This document shows positions 1-6,503 of a DNA stretch of 8,090 bases, in pieces. Numbering within the stretch: the stretch's first letter is position 1; the number at the start of each line of letters is the position of its first letter. The translations under genes and the position numbers were made by a program. This stretch comes from Flavobacteriaceae bacterium (GTDB taxonomy: Bacteria > Bacteroidota > Bacteroidia > Flavobacteriales > Flavobacteriaceae): positions 1 to 8,090 of the forward strand of contig JAESTG010000100.1 of the NCBI GenBank assembly GCA_016763715.1. Reading direction: 5' to 3'. The notes beneath the pieces were generated by a model. That model did no database searches and was not told where the DNA came from. It saw only the letters and a list, made by a program, of their open reading frames with translations.

Positions 1-204
1 CAAAATAGGCTGCAAATCATGCCTGGTGGCGGAATCAATGCCCAAAATGTACTAGCATTTAAAGAAGCTGGATTTGAAATGATTCATTTTTCAGCAACAC
101 AAAAAAACACCAACACGTCAAACGATAATGGTATGTTTAGTACTGAAATAATAGGCCTCTCCAACCCACAAGTTATAGAAAAAATAATGGGGCTATTAGC
201 GTAA
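1..204 (+). CDS. cutC: CutC family protein, C-terminal part only (5' end outside window)
   Basis: The frame is open from base 1, so this is the tail of a gene that starts upstream; about 67 residues are visible. The readable part begins QNRLQIMPGGGINAQNV and continues with a segment containing IHFSAT. The IMPGGGI strand followed by an (I/V)H-x-S/A segment and a last helix (NPQVIEKIMGLLA) resembles the closing beta-alpha unit of the CutC TIM barrel (PF03932). CutC was named for copper homeostasis in Escherichia coli, but that role is disputed and the enzymatic function is unclear. The stop codon TAA at 202-204 overlaps the end of the convergent lipoprotein gene by 9 bases, with no terminator hairpin between them. 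The family call rests on the C-terminal third only. Confidence 0.8.
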   Translation, partial: QNRLQIMPGGGINAQNVLAFKEAGFEMIHFSATQKNTNTSNDNGMFSTEIIGLSNPQVIEKIMGLLA

Positions 205-699
205 CGGATGCCCTTTTATAGCCCACCACGAACGCACCTCAATCATAAGACTACCTGCCTGAACCGAAGGATCTATATTGGCTAGACTATCTGCCATTTT
301 TAGAGTTGGGACATTATAAATGGTAATTCCTCTTACATCTTGATCATCACCAAAGGGACCTGAAATATCTGCGTAACCCTCCTCATACATTCTACCCAAA
401 TGTCCTCTATGGAGCACTTGTAAACTGTCAGATTCCTGCTTGGTCCAATCGCGATTAGGCCCTCGTTTTAGAAAAGCCATAAAGTACTCTTGCATGATGA
501 TAGTATCCCCAGTTTTTTCATCTACATAGTCAAATATTTCATAGCCGCCTTCTTTCAACTTTTTTATCTGGGCAGCTTTGGAAGACTTTTCGTTTTCGGG
601 ACAAGGCTCCATAAGGTATTCTCTTTCTACTTTGGTCTCACAAGAACCTAGGACAATAAAAGCAAGAATAATAGACATTAAATTGAATATGCACTTCAT
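196..699 (-). CDS. Predicted lipoprotein with YCII-like domain
   Basis: This 167-residue protein starts with a short lipoprotein signal: a basic start, a hydrophobic stretch at about residues 4-17 and a lipobox LGSC with the acylated cysteine at C20. It is therefore probably anchored in the cell envelope. After a charged linker (21-68), residues 70-162 resemble a YCII-related domain (ferredoxin-like alpha/beta dimer fold): YFMAFLKRGPNRDW, then HLGRMYEEGYADISGPFGDD, then a Gly-x-(T/I)-(I/L)-Y strand and a C-terminal RSWWAIKG. His97, His100 and Asp111 are candidates for the conserved His/Asp positions of the family, whose biochemical function is mostly unknown. It is the last gene of a minus-strand cluster, 26 bases after the CYTH gene, and overlaps the cutC end. 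An alternative start is Met8, but Met1 gives the better signal peptide. Confidence 0.75.
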   Translation of the reverse strand: MKCIFNLMSIILAFIVLGSCETKVEREYLMEPCPENEKSSKAAQIKKLKEGGYEIFDYVDEKTGDTIIMQEYFMAFLKRGPNRDWTKQESDSLQVLHRGHLGRMYEEGYADISGPFGDDQDVRGITIYNVPTLKMADSLANIDPSVQAGSLMIEVRSWWAIKGHPLR

Positions 700-725
700 G
701 ATTATTATGTTTGATTAGCTTCTGA

Positions 726-1196
726 TTATTCCCAAGTAACAAACGGCTTCTTACTTAGTAATGAATTATAGTATTGTATTTCACCTGTCACCTCCTCACC
801 CAACCAACTGGGTTTTGTAAAGGCTTCATTTTCAGAAGAAAGTTCGATTTCGGCGACTATTAATCCTTCATTATCACCATGGAATACATCTACCTCAAAT
901 AAGTGATTTCCTACGGGTATTTCATATCGTATTTTTTCGATAACTCCCTTTTTGCAAATTTTTAATAGTGCTTCCGCTTCAGCAACGGAAATTTTCTTCT
1001 CCCATTCAAATCGGGTAGTTCCAGCTTCATTCGATTTCCCTTTTATGGTGAGAAAACCTTGGATTCCCTTCACACGAACTCTTACTGTACGTTCGGGATC
1101 TACAGAGAGAAAACCCTGAATTATTTTTGTTGACGAATGGGCTTCTGCTTTAAAAATTTCAGAAGTAACCAAAAATTTACGTTCTATTTCAATCAT
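726..1196 (-). CDS. CYTH domain protein (triphosphate tunnel metalloenzyme)
   Basis: The 156-residue protein opens with IEIERKFLV, the ExExK signature (E3, E5, K7) that defines CYTH/triphosphate tunnel metalloenzymes. The other tunnel residues appear in order: basic strands with R39 and R41 (TVRVRVKG), K52 and K54 (TIKGK), then acidic strands with E101/D103 (EVDVF) and E116/E118 (AEIEL), and the C-terminal YYNSLLSKKP. The length fits the short bacterial single-domain members. Known members cleave inorganic triphosphate or similar triphosphates with Mg2+ or Mn2+; others act on thiamine triphosphate or make cAMP, so the exact substrate cannot be read from the sequence. Its ATG overlaps the TGA of the upstream VOC gene (ATGA, 1193-1196), which suggests translational coupling. 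Confidence 0.88.
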   Translation of the reverse strand: MIEIERKFLVTSEIFKAEAHSSTKIIQGFLSVDPERTVRVRVKGIQGFLTIKGKSNEAGTTRFEWEKKISVAEAEALLKICKKGVIEKIRYEIPVGNHLFEVDVFHGDNEGLIVAEIELSSENEAFTKPSWLGEEVTGEIQYYNSLLSKKPFVTWE

Positions 1197-1576
1197 GTTT
1201 TAGTTATTCTCCAAGGTGAATTTTTTCTGTTTTCTCCACCGTGAAAGATAATAATTTGATTGCCATCAGGATCTTTCAATTTTGCTTCGGTCCACAGCCA
1301 ACTTTGATCCATCGCCGTTTGGTCGAAGACAATTCCGATTTTCTCCAAATTTGCAACTGTTTCTACCACATTATTCACTTCAAAATAAATATAAACTCCA
1401 GATCCTTCTGGCAATTGTTCCACTTTATGAATAGAAAAAGTAGCGTCTCCTTCTGGGCATTCAAATCGTGCATATGCATCATGGGTATGCACGATTAAAC
1501 GGAGTCCTAATTTTTTATAAAACACAATGCTTTTTGGTACATCGAGTGACGGGACAGTAATTTGGTTGAGGTTCAT
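1193..1576 (-). CDS. VOC superfamily (glyoxalase/bleomycin-resistance fold) protein
   Basis: The 127-residue protein is a single vicinal-oxygen-chelate module made of two beta-alpha-beta-beta-beta halves. The first half begins MNLNQITVPSLDVPKSIVFY and includes the typical 'FYKKLGL' turn (19-25). The second half ends with KDPDGNQIIIFH (101-112), the usual D-P-x-G-N closing strand. A C-terminal NRKNSPWRI tail is shared by a group of small bacterial VOC proteins. Members of this superfamily include lactoylglutathione lyases, dioxygenases and antibiotic-binding proteins; the metal ligands are not clear enough here to choose among them, so no substrate is assigned. It is the first gene of the minus-strand cluster VOC-CYTH-lipoprotein and is divergent from dinB across a 43-base gap. 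Confidence 0.82.
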   Translation of the reverse strand: MNLNQITVPSLDVPKSIVFYKKLGLRLIVHTHDAYARFECPEGDATFSIHKVEQLPEGSGVYIYFEVNNVVETVANLEKIGIVFDQTAMDQSWLWTEAKLKDPDGNQIIIFHGGENRKNSPWRITKT

Positions 1577-1592
1577 TTATAATCCTACTTTG
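1561..1592 (+). promoter_or_regulatory. Possible dinB promoter (weak match)
   Basis: Upstream of dinB the sequence holds TTG at 1566-1568 (TTTG at 1561-1564), then 17 bases, then TACTTTG at 1586-1592. This resembles the Bacteroidetes promoter TTG-N17-23-TAnnTTTG, but the -10-like element is one base short of the consensus. It would place the transcript start about 20 bases before the dinB ATG. The element overlaps the 5' end of the divergent VOC gene. I see no LexA-type palindrome beside it. Weak support from motif and position only. Confidence 0.28.
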
Positions 1593-1619
1593 TTACCATA
1601 AAGGTATTAAATTTACAAG

Positions 1620-2726
1620 ATGGAAGAAGCGCCTTCTTTGCGAAAGATTATTCATGTAGACATGGACGCCTTTTATGCTTCAGTAGAGCAATTGGACGAC
1701 CCAAGTCTCGTTGGAAAACCTTTGGCTGTTGGAGGTGGTGGAAAACGAGGTGTGGTAAGTGCCGCCAGTTATGAGGCCCGAAAATTTGGTGTTCGATCTG
1801 CCATGGCTGGAGCACTAGCAATCAAACTATGTCCAGAACTAATATTCGTAAAACCTCGATTTGAGCGGTATTCAGAAATTTCAAAGGTAATTAGAAAGGT
1901 CTTTCATGAATACACAGATTTAGTAGAGCCTCTCTCTTTGGATGAAGCTTATCTGGATGTTACCCAAAACAAAAAAGGAAATCCGAGTGCTACTTTGATA
2001 GCCCAAGATATTCGAAATAGAATCAAGGAAAAAACAGGTTTAAATGCCTCCGCTGGTATTTCCATCAATAAATTTATTGCCAAAGTAGCAAGTGATATTA
2101 ATAAGCCTAACGGGCAAAAAACCATTCCTCCAGAAGCGGTTATCGACTTTCTGGAAACCTTAGATATTAAAAAGTTTTACGGAGTCGGAAAAGTAATGAA
2201 AGAGCGTATGTATCGCCACGGAATTTACACTGGAGCCGATCTAAAAGCTCGATCTATAGAGTTTTTGGAAGAACACTTCGGAAAAAGTGGAGCCTACTAT
2301 TATCAAATTGTTCGTGGAATTCAGCATAGTAAAGTATCGCCCAATCATGTTCGAAAATCTCTAGCCGCAGAAAGAACATTTATTGAAAATATATCTTCGG
2401 AAGTATTTATGCTGAAACGATTGGAAGAAATCGCCTTGGAAGTGGAACGCCGACTTCAAAAAAGTAAAGTAGCTGGAAAAACAGTAACTCTTAAAATAAA
2501 ATATAGCGATTTTACGTTACAAACACGTAGCAAGACACTCCCTATTTATGTCTCTAGTAAGGAGCTATTATTGGAAACAATTAAGGAGTTATTGTTTCAG
2601 GAGAAAATGAAAGACTCTGTTAGATTGTTAGGAATTAGTGTTTCCAACCTCAACAACGAAACTCCCAAAAAGCAGGCTCCCAACAAGAATCAATCTATAG
2701 AAGTCCAATTAAAATTGGAGTTCTAA
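1620..2726 (+). CDS. dinB: DNA polymerase IV (Y-family translesion polymerase)
   Basis: The 368-residue protein is a full-length Y-family polymerase, which copies damaged DNA without proofreading. The palm carries the catalytic carboxylates: D14 and possibly D16 in IIHVDMDAFYASVEQ, and D108/E109 in SLDEAYLDVT. The steric-gate position that keeps out ribonucleotides is Y19. The fingers region has SAASYEARKFGVRSAM (48-63). A helix-hairpin-helix thumb segment follows around 184-200 (KKFYGVGKVMKERM), then the little-finger domain from about 245 to 345. The last six residues, QLKLEF (363-368), fit the beta sliding-clamp-binding motif QLxLxF at the expected extreme C terminus. The start gives the usual short lead before the first strand. 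It stands alone on the plus strand, divergent from the VOC cluster; a clear SOS operator is not visible. Confidence 0.96.
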   Translation: MEEAPSLRKIIHVDMDAFYASVEQLDDPSLVGKPLAVGGGGKRGVVSAASYEARKFGVRSAMAGALAIKLCPELIFVKPRFERYSEISKVIRKVFHEYTDLVEPLSLDEAYLDVTQNKKGNPSATLIAQDIRNRIKEKTGLNASAGISINKFIAKVASDINKPNGQKTIPPEAVIDFLETLDIKKFYGVGKVMKERMYRHGIYTGADLKARSIEFLEEHFGKSGAYYYQIVRGIQHSKVSPNHVRKSLAAERTFIENISSEVFMLKRLEEIALEVERRLQKSKVAGKTVTLKIKYSDFTLQTRSKTLPIYVSSKELLLETIKELLFQEKMKDSVRLLGISVSNLNNETPKKQAPNKNQSIEVQLKLEF

Positions 2727-2839
2727 AACGAATTCTCTGCGAATCATATCAGATACTAGATAGATAAAAACGTTTAAAAGAACGACCAAAAAATAGGTGG
2801 CATGTCGTTATATCTTTATCCTATCTAAAACCCATTATT

Positions 2840-3651
2840 ATGAAAAAAGCAGCATTCAACATCGCAACACTTGCATTCCTTATGGTATTTGCATCCTGTA
2901 AAAATGAACCAAAAGAGACCGTAGTATCAGATTTAAACACGGCCATGGCCGTTTCAGAAAATGAGATAATCAAGACCTACGATGATCTCTCTCTGAATAG
3001 CCCAAACAACGAAACCGAAACCCATTACTTGTATGTAACTGCCATTAGTGGTTTAAGCTTACGTGAATACGGCAACTTACAGAGTGATAAATTAGCTCGC
3101 ATGCCTTATGGAACTAAGGTAAAAGTTCTAACTCAAGAGTCCAATACAACGATGACCGTTGCTGGGATTAAGGGCGGTATGACGAGATCCAATTTAATCA
3201 CAGAAAAGGATTTGCTTTTAACGGATTCCTTTCAAAATACTTTCCTCCCGAAAGAGATATTACAGCGAAAGGTTATGTTACAGCATTACAGGAAATTCAC
3301 CCAACGGTAATATACACCGAAGAAATTGGAGGCTCAGTAAGTGAACCCACCCGTACTGAAACGATTCAATTGCCCGAAGCACAATGGCATGAGGCGTTCT
3401 TTATAGCACAACGTCTTTTCGACTTCCCAAAAGAATTTGTATTTCCAAACCCAAAAGGGAAGAGTACAGAGATTATCAATGATAGTAAGCCTAAAAAAGG
3501 AGTGTGGATTAGCCAATTGGAAATAACTCGCACAGACAATAACCTGAACAAAATAGCCTATGTTTATGGTTCGAAAAAATTTGACTGGACAGTAACCATT
3601 ATACAAGATGGAACAGCAATGAAAATTTCAAAAATTGAGGTGGTAAAATAA
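2840..3651 (+). pseudogene. SH3-domain lipoprotein gene with one frameshift
   Basis: Two frames together encode one protein. The first (2840 to about 3187) gives a lipoprotein signal MKKAAFNIATLAFLMVFASC with lipidated C20, a linker, and from about residue 62 the start of a bacterial SH3-like domain (GLSLREYGNLQSDKLARMPYG, then KVKVL). After GGMTR (residue 116) this frame loses similarity and stops at 3310. The next frame continues exactly where the domain should: IQFNHRKGFAFNGFLSKYF, then about 135 further residues to the TAA at 3649-3651. One missing base around 3182-3190 (for example AGAATCCAA read as AGATCCAA) explains it. The repaired protein would have about 270 residues. No slippery heptamer is present, so programmed frameshifting is unlikely; recent mutation or a base-call error is likelier, since the second half has no further damage. 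Function unknown; envelope location inferred. Confidence 0.82.
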
Positions 3652-3670
3652 ACTCCAAGATAAAACATGA

Positions 3671-3712
3671 AAAGTCCCCGAAACTCGATAGTTTCGGGGA
3701 CTTTATTTTTTC
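3671..3712. terminator. Intrinsic terminator between convergent genes
   Basis: Bases 3671-3685 (AAAGTCCCCGAAACT) pair perfectly with 3690-3704 (AGTTTCGGGGACTTT), a 15-bp stem with the four-base loop CGAT. On the plus strand it is followed by ATTTTTTTCTTATTT, a good U-tract, and it lies 19 bases after the SH3 lipoprotein stop. On the minus strand it lies 22 bases after the pyk stop, and the stem's own A's give only a short U run (then TCATGTTTTA). It therefore probably stops plus-strand transcription efficiently and may work for the pyk operon as well. Confidence 0.92.
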
Positions 3713-3726
3713 TTATTTCTTCAGAA

Positions 3727-5154
3727 TTAGACCTGCGAAATCCTCAAGGTATTAACCATCCCTTTGTCTACAATTGGCATGGCAGCTAGGTTAATTAAAT
3801 AGTCTCCTTTTTTCACAAAACCTTGTTCATGTGCTATTCTGTTGACATCATCAACAGTTTCATCTGTACTTACAAATTTATCATAGTAGAATGATTTTAC
3901 ACCCCAAAGCAAATTAAGTCGAGACAATATTCTTCTATTGGATGTATATACCAAAATATGAGCGTCTGGTCTCCATGCCGAGATTTGAAAAGCTGTATAT
4001 CCACTATTTGTTAACGTACAAATAGCGCTCGCCTCAATTTCATTGGCCATTTTAGCGGCGTGAAAACAGACAGATTTGGTAATATAACGGTTTGTACGAA
4101 TGTGTGGTGGTTCATAAGGAACCGTAATTAAATCACTATTTTCAACTTGCTTACAAATATTTGTCATGGTCTCAATTACCTGAACGGGATATTTTCCAAC
4201 CGAAGTTTCTCCAGAAAGCATCACGGCATCTGCGCCATCCATTACAGAATTGGCTACGTCATTAACTTCAGCCCTTGTTGGGGTTAATGAAGTAATGATT
4301 GTCTCCATCATCTGTGTAGCAATAATCACAGGAATTCGAGCACGTTTAGCGGTAAGTACTAATTCCTTTTGAATGAGTGGAACTTCCTCTGCTGGAACTT
4401 CAACTCCCAAATCACCTCGAGCCACCATCAATCCATCACAATAGGCAACAATCTTGTCAATATTGGCAACGGCTTCAGGTTTTTCAATTTTCGCAATGAT
4501 GGGTATTTTGTGTTCACTATGTGCTTCTATCAATGCCTGTAATTCTTTAAGGTCTTCAGCATGCCTTACAAATGAAAGCGCAATCCAATCTACCTCTTGA
4601 TTAACTGCAAAAATAGCATCCTTCTTGTCTTTAGGTGTTAATGCTGGAAGTGAGATATTGGTGTTCGGTAAATTTACCCCTTTTTTGGAACGTAAAGGTC
4701 CACCTTGAATGACTTTCGATTTCACCTCATCCTTCCCATTAGTTTCCAAGACTTCGAACATGAGTTTCCCATCATCTAAAAGAATACGCTCTCCCTTTTT
4801 GACATCTTTTGGGAAGTTGTCATAGTTCATATAAACCCTTTCACTAGTGCCTTCAAACTCTTTCCCTGTACAAAAAGATATGATATCTCCTGGCTGTACT
4901 ACTACTTCCTCTTTCATAACTCCCACCCGAAGCTTAGGGCCTTGCAAATCTCCTAAGATGGCGGTAGATGTTCCCATTTCATCACCCAACTCACGAATCA
5001 TTTTGATGCTCTTTTTAACATCTTTATAATCGGCATGCGAAAAATTAATTCGGAAAACGTTTACTCCCGCTATAATCATTTGTCGCAAAATATTTTTATC
5101 GCTTGTTGCAGGTCCAAGAGTAGCTACAATTTTTGTTTTCTTCTGAAATGGCAT
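3727..5154 (-). CDS. pyk: Pyruvate kinase
   Basis: The 475-residue protein is full length for a bacterial pyruvate kinase, which converts phosphoenolpyruvate and ADP to pyruvate and ATP in the cytoplasm. The barrel starts with TKIVATLGPATSD (7-19) and VFRINFSHAD (33-42). GDLQGPKLRVG (68-78) leads into the mobile B domain (about 74-175). The active-site signature IPIIAKIEKPEAV (217-229) supplies K222 and E224. D248 of ARGDLGVE binds metal, and T280 lies in IATQMMET. PTRAEVNDVANSVMDGADAVMLSGETSVGKYP (292-323) is also typical. Residues from about 345 form the C-terminal allosteric-type domain. The ATG follows the stop of the RNase III fusion gene with no spacer (TAAATG, 5152-5157), so translation is probably coupled. 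It is the last gene of the acpP operon and ends before the hairpin at 3671-3704. Confidence 0.97.
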   Translation of the reverse strand: MPFQKKTKIVATLGPATSDKNILRQMIIAGVNVFRINFSHADYKDVKKSIKMIRELGDEMGTSTAILGDLQGPKLRVGVMKEEVVVQPGDIISFCTGKEFEGTSERVYMNYDNFPKDVKKGERILLDDGKLMFEVLETNGKDEVKSKVIQGGPLRSKKGVNLPNTNISLPALTPKDKKDAIFAVNQEVDWIALSFVRHAEDLKELQALIEAHSEHKIPIIAKIEKPEAVANIDKIVAYCDGLMVARGDLGVEVPAEEVPLIQKELVLTAKRARIPVIIATQMMETIITSLTPTRAEVNDVANSVMDGADAVMLSGETSVGKYPVQVIETMTNICKQVENSDLITVPYEPPHIRTNRYITKSVCFHAAKMANEIEASAICTLTNSGYTAFQISAWRPDAHILVYTSNRRILSRLNLLWGVKSFYYDKFVSTDETVDDVNRIAHEQGFVKKGDYLINLAAMPIVDKGMVNTLRISQV

Positions 5155-5646
5155 TTAGTTGAATATTAAATTGTTATTCGATTTGATTTGATTGGGGTCA
5201 ATTTCGTATGCTGAAATAATCTGTTTAATTTCATTGATTATCGCAATATTTTTACGCAATGGTATTTGCTCAAAGTCTGATTCAATCTTTAAAAAAAAAT
5301 CTGCATTTTTAAACTCAGGAAGCAAATGTGTCATTATGGTTTTATCGGAAGTAGTCCCAGCAAAAAGACTATTTTCATTCACACTATTGACTACTTTCGA
5401 CTTGCATTTATTACTTACAAAATGATAATTAGTATATTGAAATTGATCTTCAAAATGAAAGATGGGGAGGCTAACTTCCATTCCATCAGTTAAAAAAAAT
5501 AAATCATTTTTTTTTCTTTTCAAGCATAATTTAAGGTGTCGATTAATTAGATAAGCCACCCTATACGCCTCCTCACTACAATGGATGGCAACCAAAGAAA
5601 AGTCTTCTGCAAAGTCTTCATCCAATAGAATTTTATGGATCGCCAT
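5155..5646 (-). other. IPExxxVDY-family domain, possibly translated on its own from an internal ATG
   Basis: This in-frame C-terminal part of the fusion starts at an ATG (5644-5646) and reads MAIHKILLDEDFAEDFSLVA, the usual N terminus of free-standing IPExxxVDY proteins as I recall them from flavobacteria. Its 163 residues end in NQIKSNNNLIFN, also a typical ending. The signature appears as LLPEFKNADFF, with L for I and F for Y. Function is unknown. A TATTTTTA sequence at 5662-5669 (minus strand) is a 7/8 match to TAnnTTTG but has no good -33 partner. Independent translation of this part is possible and would mean the fusion is only a shared open frame. Confidence 0.55.
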
Positions 5647-6498
5647 GAATTGAATTTTGTCTAAAAATAGAAATTGTTTTGCTGAAGTAACCGCCCAATC
5701 TATTAAATTTAAGCTATTTCTTAACGAAAACGTTTGGGAAGGAGGCCAAAATGTCTCGGTATTTTGAGTTTGCATCTGTTTTTGAAGCTTATAGTAAGCT
5801 CTTTTAGCAGCTCTTTCTTCTGCTTTTTTCTTAGAAGTTCCTCTTGCCTTAGCCACAGTCTCGTTTTCCAATTGAAGTTTCACTGCAAAATGTTTCAAAG
5901 GATCGTTTCCTGTATCTTCATATATATTGAATTTGAAGCTCTTTTTATTTTTCTGACACCACTCAATAAACAAGCTTTTATAACTAATTATTTTACCCTC
6001 CAATTTTTGAATATCGACATAAGGTTTAATCACTCTGCGATGGATAAACTTCTCACAAGACTTATATCCTTTATCCAAATAGATAGCACCAACTAACGAT
6101 TCAAAAACATTACCATGAATATTTTCGCCGAACTGCTTGGTAGGGATGTTAGTCTTCACCAAATTGATGAGTTTCAAATCTCTACCTAATTCATTTAAAT
6201 GGTCTCGACTAACCACTTTAGATCGCATTTTGGTGAGGTAACCTTCGTTACCTTCTGGTACTTTTTTGAATAAATGTGCTGCAATAATTGCTCCTAGCAT
6301 GGCATCACCCAAGAATTCCAATCGCTCATAATTTTGAGGAATCCCTTCAGCATTAGTAATATTCATAGAGCGATGTGTAAACGCCGCTTCATAAATACTA
6401 ATATCACCAGGCTTAAAGCTTATTATATTCTTGACACCAACATAAAATTTCTCATCCTTTTCTGATCGGGATGAAAATATGTTTTTGATGGAAGACAT
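5155..6498 (-). CDS. rnc: Ribonuclease III fused to an IPExxxVDY-family domain
   Basis: From the ATG at 6498 the product has 447 residues; bacterial RNase III usually has about 220-250. Residues 17-165 are the endonuclease domain with NYERLEFLGDA (E61 and D65, metal ligands) and GNVFESLVGAIYLDKGY with E133. The expected second Asp is Asn130. Residues about 173-240 are a dsRNA-binding domain (HFAVKLQLENETVAKARG, SKKKAEERAAKRAY). The protein should end near residue 245, but continues through a 39-residue linker into a full IPExxxVDY protein (285-447) containing LLPEFKNADFFLKI. RNase III cuts double-stranded RNA in rRNA and mRNA processing. I chose 6498 because it is 5 bases after the fabF stop; an in-frame ATG at 6534 lies inside fabF and adds 12 residues unlike the family. 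Confidence 0.9.
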   Translation of the reverse strand: MSSIKNIFSSRSEKDEKFYVGVKNIISFKPGDISIYEAAFTHRSMNITNAEGIPQNYERLEFLGDAMLGAIIAAHLFKKVPEGNEGYLTKMRSKVVSRDHLNELGRDLKLINLVKTNIPTKQFGENIHGNVFESLVGAIYLDKGYKSCEKFIHRRVIKPYVDIQKLEGKIISYKSLFIEWCQKNKKSFKFNIYEDTGNDPLKHFAVKLQLENETVAKARGTSKKKAEERAAKRAYYKLQKQMQTQNTETFWPPSQTFSLRNSLNLIDWAVTSAKQFLFLDKIQFMAIHKILLDEDFAEDFSLVAIHCSEEAYRVAYLINRHLKLCLKRKKNDLFFLTDGMEVSLPIFHFEDQFQYTNYHFVSNKCKSKVVNSVNENSLFAGTTSDKTIMTHLLPEFKNADFFLKIESDFEQIPLRKNIAIINEIKQIISAYEIDPNQIKSNNNLIFN

Positions 6499-6503
6499 AT
6501 AAT

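Noticed and set aside
1241..1498. Plus-strand open frame of 85 codons inside the VOC gene
   Set aside because: Antisense to a well-supported VOC protein; its translation has no domain character and no promoter.
1577..1619. Minus-strand promoter for the VOC cluster (TACCTTTA at about 1606-1613)
   Set aside because: Only a 7/8 match to TAnnTTTG with no TTG 17-23 bases upstream.
2727..2839. Promoter or operator between dinB and the SH3 lipoprotein gene: TATCTTTA at 2811-2818 and the pair AACGAC (2781-2786) / GTCGTT (2804-2809)
   Set aside because: The -10-like box lacks the final G and has no TTG at the right distance; 6-base arms 17 bases apart are likely by chance.
3334..3606. Minus-strand open frames of 90 and 61 codons in the second half of the SH3 lipoprotein gene
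   Set aside because: The plus-strand frame here continues the SH3 lipoprotein convincingly; the minus frames look like Cys/Phe-rich shadows.
3370..3651. Separate 93-residue gene starting at ATG 3370
   Set aside because: The same frame is open and meaningful upstream to about 3187 and continues the SH3 domain, so this is the displaced C-terminal part of one gene.
5734..6096. Plus-strand open frame of 120 codons inside rnc
   Set aside because: Antisense shadow of the dsRNA-binding and endonuclease regions; the Phe/Leu/Ser-rich product mirrors Lys-rich RNase III codons.
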